Of a DNA stretch of 10,486 nucleotides, positions 1 to 6,035 are shown piece after piece (position 1 is the stretch's first letter; each line of letters begins with the position of its first letter). The notes beneath the pieces are model-generated. The model ran no database searches, was not told the origin of the DNA, and saw only the letters and a list, made by a program, of their open reading frames with translations. The stretch is taken from assembly GCA_022842085.1 (NCBI GenBank), contig JALHQF010000014.1:1-10486 (forward strand), given 5' to 3'. This DNA is from Patescibacteria group bacterium (GTDB lineage Bacteria > Patescibacteriota > UBA1384 > CAILIB01). The translations under genes were made by a program, and so were the position numbers.

Positions 1-245
1 GCCTTGAGGTTCATAAGAATCTCGACGACGTCCTCACGAACACCAGAAAGCGTAGAGAACTCGTGTTCAACGCCGTCGATTTCAACAGCATCAACAGCGG
101 CTCCAACAAGGGATGAAAGGAGAACGCGTCGGAGCGCGTTGCCGAGCGTAGCTCCGTAACCAGGGTTAAGTGGTTCGATGGCGAACGACCCAGTAGTTGC
201 AGTTTCCTGGATGATCTCGGTGGTAGGGGTAATGATGTGCTGCAT
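1..245 (-). CDS. rpoA: RNA polymerase alpha subunit, N-terminal fragment (3' end beyond window)
   Basis: Alpha dimerises through its N-terminal domain and nucleates assembly of beta and beta-prime into core RNA polymerase. Only the first 81 codons plus two bases are visible. The protein begins MQHIITPTTE and carries the family hallmark GNALRRVLLSS at residues 35-45, in the helix that forms the alpha dimer interface. It continues with VEIDGVEHEFSTLSGVREDV, which matches the next conserved strand and loop. The ATG at 245-243 is the only sensible start: it lies 14 bases after the rpsD stop and gives the usual N-terminal length. No clear Shine-Dalgarno precedes it. Position after rpsD is the classical alpha-operon order, in which rplQ would be expected next, outside the window. 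The identification is secure; the C-terminal domain cannot be judged. Confidence 0.96.
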   Translation of the reverse strand, partial: MQHIITPTTEIIQETATTGSFAIEPLNPGYGATLGNALRRVLLSSLVGAAVDAVEIDGVEHEFSTLSGVREDVVEILMNLK

Positions 246-259
246 GAATGGGGTGCTAC

Positions 260-856
260 CTAGCGGGAGTAGAACTCGACGATCAGCTGCTCGTTAACGA
301 GAGGCGTAATCTCTTCGCGGGCCGGAACGGATCCAACAGTTGCGGTTCCCTTACTTACGGAAATCCAACCTGGGATGACCGCGCTCGTACCGCGCTGCTC
401 GTCGATGAGCTGCGCAAGCTTACTGTCAACGCTGATCTTTTGGCCAGACTTAACCTGGAAAGACGGGATGGTCACCAGCTTGCCGTCCACAGTAACGTGG
501 CCGTGGTTTACAAATTGACGTGCCTGAGCTTGCGTGAGGGCAAAGCCGGAACGATACACAACTGTGTCGAGACGAGTCTCAAGGAGCTGCATGAGTGCAA
601 GCCCAACGTTATCTGACTTCGTTGCACGCTCGTAGTAGCGGCGAAACTGCTTCTCAAGCACGCCGTAGATGTACTTTGCTTTCTGCTTCTCGGTGAGCTG
701 GAGTGAGAACTCACTCGGCTTACGTCGGCGACGGCTTGCGCCGTGCTGACCTGGGGTGTACGGGCGGCGGGTAAACGCCTCCTCGTTGGTGCGCAGGCCA
801 AGCTTCACGCCAAATCGACGTGAGAGCTTTACCTTGGGTCCAATGTAACGTGCCAT
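260..856 (-). CDS. rpsD: 30S ribosomal protein uS4
   Basis: uS4 is a primary 16S rRNA-binding protein that starts assembly of the 30S body and lines the mRNA entry site. The 198 residues are close to the usual bacterial length of about 200. The N-terminus MARYIGPKVKLSRRFG and the segment RRPYTPGQHG (residues 30-39) are typical. The S4 RNA-binding domain spans about residues 92-155, starting LETRLDTVVYRSGFA. The C-terminus has the conserved PAREEITPLVNEQ block (178-190). The protein contains no cysteine at all, so it is the zinc-free (C-minus) form. It starts 9 bases after the rpsK stop and ends in TAG, 14 bases before rpoA. In E. coli S4 represses the alpha operon through a leader structure before rpsM; no room for such a leader exists here. 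Confidence 0.98.
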   Translation of the reverse strand: MARYIGPKVKLSRRFGVKLGLRTNEEAFTRRPYTPGQHGASRRRRKPSEFSLQLTEKQKAKYIYGVLEKQFRRYYERATKSDNVGLALMQLLETRLDTVVYRSGFALTQAQARQFVNHGHVTVDGKLVTIPSFQVKSGQKISVDSKLAQLIDEQRGTSAVIPGWISVSKGTATVGSVPAREEITPLVNEQLIVEFYSR

Positions 857-865
857 GGCGTGGGG

Positions 866-1258
866 TTATGGGCGACGCACCTTCTTTGGGCGGCAGCCGT
901 TGTGCGGGCGTGGCGTGACGTCACGAATCTCAGTAAGGTTGAGGCCGGATGCAGCCAGCGCACGCAAGGCTGCGTCGCGGCCACCACCGGCTCCGGAAAT
1001 TCGGACCATAAGGTCAGTAATTCCCATTGACTTCGTGCGCTCGAGCACTGCCGCCACAACCTGACTTGAGGCATACGGCGTAGACTTGCGCGAGCCCTTA
1101 AAGCTCAGAGAGCCTGAACTTGACCAGGCCAAAACGGCGCCAGTGTGATCAGAGAAGGTAATCATCGTGTTGTTGAAGGTGGCGTTCACGAAAGCGATGG
1201 CGGTACCAACGTTCTTTCGTACGGCTTTCTTCCGGCGGGCGACTGACTTTGTGGCCAT
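866..1258 (-). CDS. rpsK: 30S ribosomal protein uS11
   Basis: uS11 sits on the 30S platform, where it contacts 16S rRNA near the E-site mRNA path and helps form the cleft with uS7. Its 130 residues are normal for the family. Visible hallmarks are FVNATFNNT (residues 23-31), the GAGGGRDAALRAL loop (89-101), and the C-terminal signature IRDVTPRPHNGC starting at residue 111. The Asn-Gly pair at 120-121 corresponds to the site known in E. coli S11 to become isoaspartate. The tail reads RPKKVRRP, slightly rearranged from the common RPPKKRRV. The ATG start lies two bases after the rpsM stop, with no recognisable Shine-Dalgarno, so translation is probably coupled to rpsM. The stop is TAA. Confidence 0.98.
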   Translation of the reverse strand: MATKSVARRKKAVRKNVGTAIAFVNATFNNTMITFSDHTGAVLAWSSSGSLSFKGSRKSTPYASSQVVAAVLERTKSMGITDLMVRISGAGGGRDAALRALAASGLNLTEIRDVTPRPHNGCRPKKVRRP

Positions 1259-1260
1259 GC

Positions 1261-1644
1261 TTAGGTCTTAGATGCTGCTGGCTTGCGGCCACTACCGACG
1301 TTCGTCTTCTTTCCTCGGCGGGTACGGGCATTCGTTTTGGTGCGCTGACCCCGACTTGGGAGGCGCTTGGCATGACGGCTACCACGGTAGCTGTTGATGT
1401 CGCGCAGACGCTTAACATGCGCCTGAATCTCACGACGAAGATCGCCCTCGGTTTTCTCTACGGCAATGAGGCCGCGGATGGTATCGAGAACTTCTTCACT
1501 GAGGGTTCCAGCTCGGAGATTAGGGTCTACCTTGGCTGCAGCCAGGATAGCTTTACTCTTTGCTGGGCCAATGCCGTACACGTAGGTCAGGGCGACCTCG
1601 ATACGCTTGGCGGCTGGGATGGTGACTCCGGCGATACGTGGCAT
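1261..1644 (-). CDS. rpsM: 30S ribosomal protein uS13
   Basis: uS13 lies in the head of the 30S subunit, forms the intersubunit bridge with uL5, and its tail reaches towards P-site tRNA. The protein is 127 residues. It begins MPRIAGVTIP, has the helix-hairpin-helix GIG at 24-26 (VYGIGPAKSKAIL), and the conserved RGQRTKTNARTRRG at 98-111, followed by a basic tail. The ATG overlaps the rpmJ stop by one base (TAATG), and a weak AAGG lies a few bases upstream, so re-initiation after rpmJ is likely. In E. coli, rpsM opens the alpha operon behind a leader bound by S4. Here it has no leader of its own, because the preceding bases code for bL36. Confidence 0.98.
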   Translation of the reverse strand: MPRIAGVTIPAAKRIEVALTYVYGIGPAKSKAILAAAKVDPNLRAGTLSEEVLDTIRGLIAVEKTEGDLRREIQAHVKRLRDINSYRGSRHAKRLPSRGQRTKTNARTRRGKKTNVGSGRKPAASKT

Positions 1645-1757
1645 TAGCCTTGGCGCTGTTTATGACGCGGATTCTCGCAAATAACGAGAACCTTTCCGTG
1701 TCGACGGATGATTTTGCACTTATCGCAGCGCTTCTTTACGGAGGGAGCTACGGTCAT
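1644..1757 (-). CDS. rpmJ: 50S ribosomal protein bL36 (37 residues, zinc-binding form)
   Basis: This small gene between infA and rpsM encodes 37 residues, the family's normal size. I translated it directly: it starts MTVAPSVKKRCDKCK and ends RHKQRQG. The zinc ligands are all present: Cys11, Cys14, Cys27 and His32, the standard C-x2-C-x12-C-x4-H arrangement, so it is the zinc-binding (C-plus) form. bL36 binds 23S rRNA near the base of the L7/L12 stalk and helps fold late 50S intermediates. The leading MTV differs from the common MKVRPSVK start, but the ATG at 1757-1755 is fixed by its four-base ATGA overlap with the infA stop. The stop overlaps the rpsM start by one base. infA-rpmJ-rpsM is the common bacterial order. 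Confidence 0.97.
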   Translation of the reverse strand: MTVAPSVKKRCDKCKIIRRHGKVLVICENPRHKQRQG

Positions 1758-2047
1758 TCCGTTTCGGTAGTGGATTGGGGAGGCGTGGAGGTCGCACGCT
1801 GCTTACGGAGTTGAGCCGCCTCATCCGGTGAAAGTCGGGTTGCTACCCGACCACGTTCGAGGTTGTACGGCGTGAGCTCAAGCTCGACCCAGTCTCCAGG
1901 AACCACTCGAATACGGTGGCGTCGCATTTTCCCAGAGAGGGTGCTCAAAACCGGTTGAGGGAGCTGAGGAACGTCGACCCGGAACAGTGTGTTGGGCAAC
2001 GCCTCAATGACCTCTCCGCGCAAGCGGAGGATTCCCTCTTTGGACAT
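1754..2047 (-). CDS. infA: Translation initiation factor IF-1 with C-terminal extension
   Basis: IF-1 binds the 30S A site and works with IF-2 and IF-3 to select the initiator tRNA. The OB fold occupies about residues 1-72. Hallmarks are GEVIEALPNTLFRV (11-24), SGKMRRHRIRVVPGD (38-52), and VELELTPYNLERGRV (54-68). The protein has 97 residues against a usual 72 or so; the extra 25 or so follow RLSP and are rich in Gln, Thr, Ser and Pro, probably disordered. The loop before SGKM is one residue longer than in E. coli IF-1. The start at ATG 2047 fits the family N-terminus. The frame stays open upstream to the map stop but offers no ATG, GTG or TTG. No Shine-Dalgarno is visible. Its TGA stop forms an ATGA overlap with rpmJ. 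Confidence 0.96.
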   Translation of the reverse strand: MSKEGILRLRGEVIEALPNTLFRVDVPQLPQPVLSTLSGKMRRHRIRVVPGDWVELELTPYNLERGRVATRLSPDEAAQLRKQRATSTPPQSTTETE

Positions 2048-2113
2048 CAGTTGAAGAATGTATTCACGAAAACAAAAGCCTTGCGACGAAGGTTCCTGGT
2101 AACCGTACCATAC
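2048..2113 (-). promoter_or_regulatory. map-infA intergenic gap with small stems and a T-rich run
   Basis: At 66 bases this is the longest non-coding gap in the window. In the sense of transcription it holds a 5-bp stem (TGGTA, loop CGGT, TACCA; 2110-2097) and then a 4-bp stem (CCTT, loop CGTCGC, AAGG; 2092-2079). A T-rich run, CTTTTGTTTT (2078-2069), follows directly. This resembles a weak intrinsic terminator or attenuator. A convincing -35/-10 promoter pair is not visible. A boundary between transcription units would make sense here, because the remaining genes form an alpha-operon-like group. The stems are short enough to have arisen by chance. Confidence 0.25.
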
Positions 2114-2887
2114 CTAACCTGTTGGATGCAAGCGCTCTAGGCTCCACGGCGTGAGCACTTCACAGCCTTGCTTTGTAACGACAATCGTACGCTCGTACTG
2201 TGCAGCCCAAGGAGCATCGGCAGCCACAATTGTCCAACCATCAGCGTCGGTATACACGGCACCACTTCCTGTAGTGAGCATCGGCTCTACGGCGAGTACC
2301 ATACCGGGCTGGAGGAGCATTCCATCAGTGGCTTTCGCTGCGTTTGGCACCTCCGGCGGCTCATGAACGGCATGCCCGACGCCGTGCCCAGTGAGCGCCC
2401 GCACAACCCCGAGGCCCGCGAGTTCAGCGCAAGCAAGAACGGTCGCGCCAATACTTCCAACTCGCCTGCCTGGCCTAATCTGCGCGATAGCTGCATGGAG
2501 CGCTTCGTAGGTGGCTCGTAGGAGCGCCTCCACCTCAGGAACCACCTCCCCCACTGGAACCGTCACTGCGGCATCGGTAAAGCGACCATCGAGGGCAATA
2601 CCTACGTCAATGCCAAGGATATCTCCTGATTTGAGCACACGACCATCAGGGATTCCGTGTACCACCTCTGCATTCAGCGAGAGGCAACTTGCTGCTGGGT
2701 AGCCCTGGTAACCCAGGAAGGAAGGCTGGCCTCCTCCGTCGCGAACCGCTTGCTCGATCCAGGCATTGAGATCGCGTAGCACGAGGCCTGGCCTTACCTG
2801 CTGAGCAGCACCCTCTAGTACGGATGCAAGAAGCGAGCCTCCCTTGCGGAGGCTGGCAATATCAGCTGCAGACTTTATGAGACTCAC
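2114..2887 (-). CDS. map: Methionine aminopeptidase, type I
   Basis: This cytosolic metalloenzyme removes the initiator methionine from nascent proteins whose second residue is small. The 257 residues match the type I bacterial family in length. All five metal ligands can be assigned: Asp94 (LGIDVG), Asp105 (GRFTD), His168 (GHGVGH), Glu201 (AVEPM) and Glu232 (QYERT). The substrate-binding histidines are also present, at 77 (VVHGIPDG) and 175 (VHEPP), so the enzyme should be active. There is no N-terminal zinc-finger or SH3-binding extension. The start is GTG at 2887-2885, sharing GTGA with the secY stop; the translation MSLIKSAADI fits the family's N-terminus. In many bacteria adk stands between secY and map; here the overlap leaves no room. 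The stop is TAG. Confidence 0.97.
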   Translation of the reverse strand: MSLIKSAADIASLRKGGSLLASVLEGAAQQVRPGLVLRDLNAWIEQAVRDGGGQPSFLGYQGYPAASCLSLNAEVVHGIPDGRVLKSGDILGIDVGIALDGRFTDAAVTVPVGEVVPEVEALLRATYEALHAAIAQIRPGRRVGSIGATVLACAELAGLGVVRALTGHGVGHAVHEPPEVPNAAKATDGMLLQPGMVLAVEPMLTTGSGAVYTDADGWTIVAADAPWAAQYERTIVVTKQGCEVLTPWSLERLHPTG

Positions 2888-4179
2888 CGGAGGTAGGTGT
2901 CGTAGGTGCGGCTCTGCACCTGTGCACGAGACTGGCGGATAATCTCAAGCACCACGGAAACCACTATCAGCAAGCTCGTACCACCTAGGCTAAGGCTCGT
3001 AACGCCAGTACCTTGCTGCGCGAGGAATGGCAGAACAGCAATGAGTGCAAGGAAGAGCGCACTTGGGAAGGTGAGCTTCGCGAGCACGTCAGCGAGGTGC
3101 TTTTCTGTGTCTTCTCCAGGACGAATGCCCGGGAAGTACCCGCTCTGCCGCTGCAGATTCTCAGCAAGCTCCTTCGGACGAAACACGAGGAACGTGTAGA
3201 AGAAGGTGAAGAAGATAACCGCCAAGAAGAGAATTGCGGTATTTGCCCACTGGTTGGCAAAAAACTCGGTTAGTGCCTGGCCAATGCTTCGCGCTGTCTC
3301 CGAGCGCGCGTTCTCAAGGAACCGAGCAACTACCGTAGGAACGAGCACGAGGCTTACGGCGAAGATAATCGGAATCACACCGGCAGCGTTTACCTTGATA
3401 GGAAGGAAGCTGTCTACTGTGCTGGTAGTTCGACCAGCACTTGCTCGCCGCGCATACTTAACCGCAAGGTTACGCGTGCCCTCATTTACAAGAACGATCA
3501 CTGCAAGCATCAGGAGTGCCAACAAGCTAAAACCAACGAGGCGCACATAGTCGGCAATTGGCACTCCGGGCGCCGTGTACTGCGACCACGCCTGGATAAT
3601 GTACTGAGGGAAGACGGAAACGATACTCACGGCCACCAGGATAGAGAGCCCGTTTCCAATCCCCTGTTCGGAGATCAGCTCACCAATCCACATCAGGAAG
3701 ACACTCCCTGCCAAGGCGACGCCTACAAGGAAGAGAAGCTCAGCACCAGACCAAGATGGAATGAGCTGCTGGTTCTTGAGAAGGGTAAGGGTACTGACGG
3801 CCTGGAGTATTCCTAGTGGCACTGAGAGAAGACGTGTGTACTGGCTAATCTTGCGCCTTCCGAGCTCGCCCTCCTTATTCAAGCTGTCAAGCGCAGGGAT
3901 AACTGGTGTCAGCAGCTGCACCACGATGCTAGCCGTGATGAATGGCCCAACTCCCAAGAGCCCAATAGAGAAGTTACTAAGGCCGCCACCAGTAAACACG
4001 TTTAGTAAGCCAATGGCCTGGTTCTGCTGGAGGAAGAGCTGGAGCTGCGTTGCGTCGATGCCTGGGATAGGAAGGAGCGCGAACACACGAGCCAGCACAA
4101 TGAGACCCAAAACGATGAACACCTTTCGGCGCAAATCTGGGAGACGTAAAAACGAGCGGATTCCCTGCAGTGCAGTCAT
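2884..4179 (-). CDS. secY: Preprotein translocase channel subunit SecY
   Basis: SecY is the integral-membrane pore of the Sec translocon, taking SecA-driven secretory proteins and ribosome-delivered membrane proteins. At 431 residues it matches the usual length and shows the expected ten hydrophobic segments, the first at about 19-37. Family motifs are GLLNVFTGGGLSNFSIG from residue 57 (plug region), NKEGELGRRKISQYTR (101-116), EQGIGNGLS (171-179), PIKVNAAGVIPIIFA (260-274) in segment 7, and LAENLQRQSGYFPGIRPG (338-355) in the cytosolic loop that contacts SecA and the ribosome. It lies 34 bases after rplO. A weak TAGGA stands nine bases before the ATG. The TGA stop is embedded in the GTG start of map, implying coupled translation. 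Confidence 0.98.
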   Translation of the reverse strand: MTALQGIRSFLRLPDLRRKVFIVLGLIVLARVFALLPIPGIDATQLQLFLQQNQAIGLLNVFTGGGLSNFSIGLLGVGPFITASIVVQLLTPVIPALDSLNKEGELGRRKISQYTRLLSVPLGILQAVSTLTLLKNQQLIPSWSGAELLFLVGVALAGSVFLMWIGELISEQGIGNGLSILVAVSIVSVFPQYIIQAWSQYTAPGVPIADYVRLVGFSLLALLMLAVIVLVNEGTRNLAVKYARRASAGRTTSTVDSFLPIKVNAAGVIPIIFAVSLVLVPTVVARFLENARSETARSIGQALTEFFANQWANTAILFLAVIFFTFFYTFLVFRPKELAENLQRQSGYFPGIRPGEDTEKHLADVLAKLTFPSALFLALIAVLPFLAQQGTGVTSLSLGGTSLLIVVSVVLEIIRQSRAQVQSRTYDTYLR

Positions 4180-4212
4180 ACCGCTCGATCCTACCCCTTC
4201 TTTAGCGAGTTG

Positions 4213-4229
4213 GCTAGCGGCTTGCTAGC
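4213..4229 (-). other. Small hairpin over the rplO stop codon
   Basis: GCTAGC, a five-base spacer, and GCTAGC again form a 6-bp stem. Its 3' arm in the mRNA contains the TAG stop of rplO. No T-run follows, so it is not an intrinsic terminator. It stands at the head of the 34-base gap before secY and could slow ribosomes or mark an RNA-processing site; equally it may be chance, since GCTAGC is self-complementary. Confidence 0.3.
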
Positions 4230-4651
4230 TGCTTGCTTACCTGGAGCTTCGCATTGCCAGTCTCGAACGAGAACTTTGGCTCGCTTCCAGTGCCGCCAAC
4301 GATCTTTACGCCTCGGAGAGCCTCTGCATCTGAGATAACACCAGCCGCAATGAGAGCGCCGAGCGTCACGACCTCTTTCGGATCGAGAGCGTCAACAAGA
4401 CGCTTCACCGAAACCGTGACGGGCTTCTTAAGCTTGCTTTGCGCGAGGGATTTGAAGCCCTTCAGCTTTGGGAGACGCTGGACGAGCGGAGTAGCCCCAC
4501 CGATGAACGTGCGCGGGATATTGTACCCCGTGCGGGCAAGCTGGCCCTTTGTGCCGCGGCCGGCAGTGGTTCCGCCAGTACCTGCGTTCCCACGACCTAC
4601 ACGCCGGCGCTTCGGGCGAGAGTGGGTTGAGGAGAGGTGATTGAGTTGCAT
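4214..4651 (-). CDS. rplO: 50S ribosomal protein uL15
   Basis: uL15 threads a long basic, glycine-rich arm into 23S rRNA and is needed late in 50S assembly. The 145 residues are typical. The arm (residues 11-50) is rich in Arg and Gly, with VGRGNAG at 18-24 and AGRGTKGQLARTG at 30-42. GGATPLVQRLPKLKGF (51-66) is the conserved hinge. The globular part follows, with LVDALDPKEVVTLGALIAAG (85-104). The ATG at 4651 lies nine bases after the rpsE stop. In most bacteria rpmD (uL30) separates rpsE from rplO; it is absent here. No Shine-Dalgarno is visible. The stop is TAG. Confidence 0.97.
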   Translation of the reverse strand: MQLNHLSSTHSRPKRRRVGRGNAGTGGTTAGRGTKGQLARTGYNIPRTFIGGATPLVQRLPKLKGFKSLAQSKLKKPVTVSVKRLVDALDPKEVVTLGALIAAGVISDAEALRGVKIVGGTGSEPKFSFETGNAKLQVSKQLASR

Positions 4652-4660
4652 ACCAGAAGG

Positions 4661-5137
4661 TTAAGCAGCCTTTGCCTTAAGCGACTGCAGTGCAGTAAGC
4701 GTAGCCATCACTACGTTTACCTTGTTATTCGAGCCGATACACTTAGATAGCACGTTCTCGATGCCTGCTGCGGTAACCACAGCACGAACGGGCCCTCCTG
4801 CGATAACTGAAGTTCCCTCGGAGGCAGGCTTAAGGAGAACGGTTGTGGCTCCTTGAGAAACCTGGATTTCGTGGGCAATTGAACCCTTATCCGTAATGGC
4901 AACGCGAATCATCGATCGCTTTGCTGCTGCAGTTGCTTTCTGTACAGCAGACTGTACTTCTTGCCCCTTGGCAACAGCCGCACCAACGCGCCCATTTCCA
5001 TCCCCCACTACAACAAGGGCACGAAAGCGCATGCGGCGACCACCCTTTACCGTTCGACTGACGCGATCGATGGCCACAACGGTTTCAGTAAACTCGCTGC
5101 GTACCTCTTCTGGTTGATTTGTTCGGTTCTGGGCCAT
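4661..5137 (-). CDS. rpsE: 30S ribosomal protein uS5
   Basis: uS5 lies at the mRNA entry tunnel of the 30S subunit, contributes with uS4 to decoding accuracy, and helps unwind mRNA. The protein is 158 residues. The N-terminal double-stranded-RNA-binding-like domain starts near residue 14 and carries VKGGRRMRFRALVVVGDGNG (30-49), including the KGGRR region where spectinomycin-resistance changes map in E. coli. The C-terminal domain has GTSVIAGGPVRAV (108-120) and SKCIGSNN (131-138), both diagnostic. The ATG at 5137 is two bases past the rplR stop, with no Shine-Dalgarno, so coupling is likely. The stop is TAA. Confidence 0.98.
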   Translation of the reverse strand: MAQNRTNQPEEVRSEFTETVVAIDRVSRTVKGGRRMRFRALVVVGDGNGRVGAAVAKGQEVQSAVQKATAAAKRSMIRVAITDKGSIAHEIQVSQGATTVLLKPASEGTSVIAGGPVRAVVTAAGIENVLSKCIGSNNKVNVVMATLTALQSLKAKAA

Positions 5138-5139
5138 AG

Positions 5140-5493
5140 CTAGAAGGTAAGTCCTGCGGATCGAGCAGCCTCAGCAAGCGCGGCTACGCGGCCCTGGTAA
5201 CGGCGCGCACCACGATCGAACCGAACCTGAGTGATTTTGGCTGCTTTGGCGAGCTCGGCAATTTTTGTGCCTACCTGCACCGCGGCTTCCACCTTAGTGC
5301 CGGTGGCTTTGACGGTTTCGTCGCTCGCCGATGCAAGCGTGCGGCCGGTTTGATCATCAATAATCTGTGCGTAGATGTGCCGGAGGGTTCGGTGAACACT
5401 CAATCGTGGCAGTTCGGTATTCTGTGCAAGCTTCGCCCGTGTACGGAGGGCACGACGTCGGGCACGCTGGACGTTAGATGCGTGAGAGTTCAT
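5140..5493 (-). CDS. rplR: 50S ribosomal protein uL18
   Basis: uL18 binds 5S rRNA together with uL5 and anchors it in the central protuberance. The protein is 117 residues, normal for bacteria. A basic N-terminal stretch (RARRRALRTRAK, 10-21) is followed by RLSVHRTLRHIYAQIIDD (30-47) and the C-terminal signature beginning FDRGARRYQGRVAALAE (92-108). These match the family's RNA-binding core. The ATG at 5493 is three bases after the rplF stop. A Shine-Dalgarno-like AGG, nine bases upstream, lies inside the repeated tail codons of rplF. The stop is TAG, two bases before rpsE. Confidence 0.97.
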   Translation of the reverse strand: MNSHASNVQRARRRALRTRAKLAQNTELPRLSVHRTLRHIYAQIIDDQTGRTLASASDETVKATGTKVEAAVQVGTKIAELAKAAKITQVRFDRGARRYQGRVAALAEAARSAGLTF

Positions 5494-5496
5494 AGC

Positions 5497-6033
5497 TTAT
5501 TTACCTGCCTTTCCAGCCTTACCTGCCTTACGACGAACCTGCTCGCCGGCGTAGCGAATGCCCTTACCCTTGTAGGGCTCTGGCTTTCGCAGCTTGCGAA
5601 TAGACGCAGATGTTTCACCAACAAGCTGCTTGTCGATGCCAGCTACAGTAATAACGTTCTTGGTTACCGTAAACGTAATCCCCTGCGGTGCCTCTACAAC
5701 TACTGGGTGTGAGAATCCAAGGCTCAGGTTGAGAGAGGTTCCCGCAACTGCGGCTCGCATCCCAACCCCGTGTAGCTCAAGATCCCTAGACCAGCCCGCA
5801 GAAACTCCCTGCACGGCATTTGCGAGGAGTGCTCTCTGGAGGCCATAGAAGGCTTTTCGCTCCGCATCTGCAAGGGAGAGCTGGAGAACGTTTTCGGTGA
5901 TTTGGTGAACTACCCCAGCAAACGCTGGAACAGTGAGGGTGCCTTTCGGGCCGGTGATGGTGTACACCCCATCAGCCAGAGCGACGGCAACGCCGCTTGG
6001 AATATGGATGGGCTGCTTTCCGATTCGTGACAT
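5497..6033 (-). CDS. rplF: 50S ribosomal protein uL6
   Basis: uL6 sits near the sarcin-ricin loop and the factor-binding site of the 50S subunit. The 178 residues contain the two repeated alpha/beta domains of the family. The first starts at MSRIGKQPIHIPSGV and includes ITGPKGTL (26-33). The second carries the conserved RKPEPYKGKGIRYAGE (149-164). The tail reads VRRKAGKAGKAGK, a short repeat of Ala-Gly-Lys that extends the usual RRKAGKA-type ending. The ATG at 6033 lies two bases after the rpsH stop, and no Shine-Dalgarno is visible. The stop is TAA. Confidence 0.98.
   Translation of the reverse strand: MSRIGKQPIHIPSGVAVALADGVYTITGPKGTLTVPAFAGVVHQITENVLQLSLADAERKAFYGLQRALLANAVQGVSAGWSRDLELHGVGMRAAVAGTSLNLSLGFSHPVVVEAPQGITFTVTKNVITVAGIDKQLVGETSASIRKLRKPEPYKGKGIRYAGEQVRRKAGKAGKAGK
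5503..5529 (-). repeat. Three 9-base tandem units in the rplF tail
   Basis: Three adjacent units (AAGGCAGGT, AAGGCTGGA, AAGGCAGGT in the coding sense) encode Lys-Ala-Gly three times. The outer two are identical and the middle one differs at two positions. The last unit ends nine bases before the rplR ATG and supplies an AGGCAGG that could pair partly with 16S rRNA. Confidence 0.75.
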
Positions 6034-6035
6034 GG

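Noticed and set aside
3761..4228. 155-codon plus-strand frame opposite secY
   Set aside because: It has many Arg, Trp and Cys residues without pattern, and the minus strand encodes unmistakable SecY motifs across the same bases.
4213..4229. Intrinsic terminator after rplO
   Set aside because: The stem is only 6 bp and no T-run follows in the transcribed sense; secY is expected to be co-transcribed.
4233..4640. 135-codon plus-strand frame opposite rplO
   Set aside because: Its length mirrors rplO, and its composition is that of an antisense reading of Gly/Arg-rich codons.
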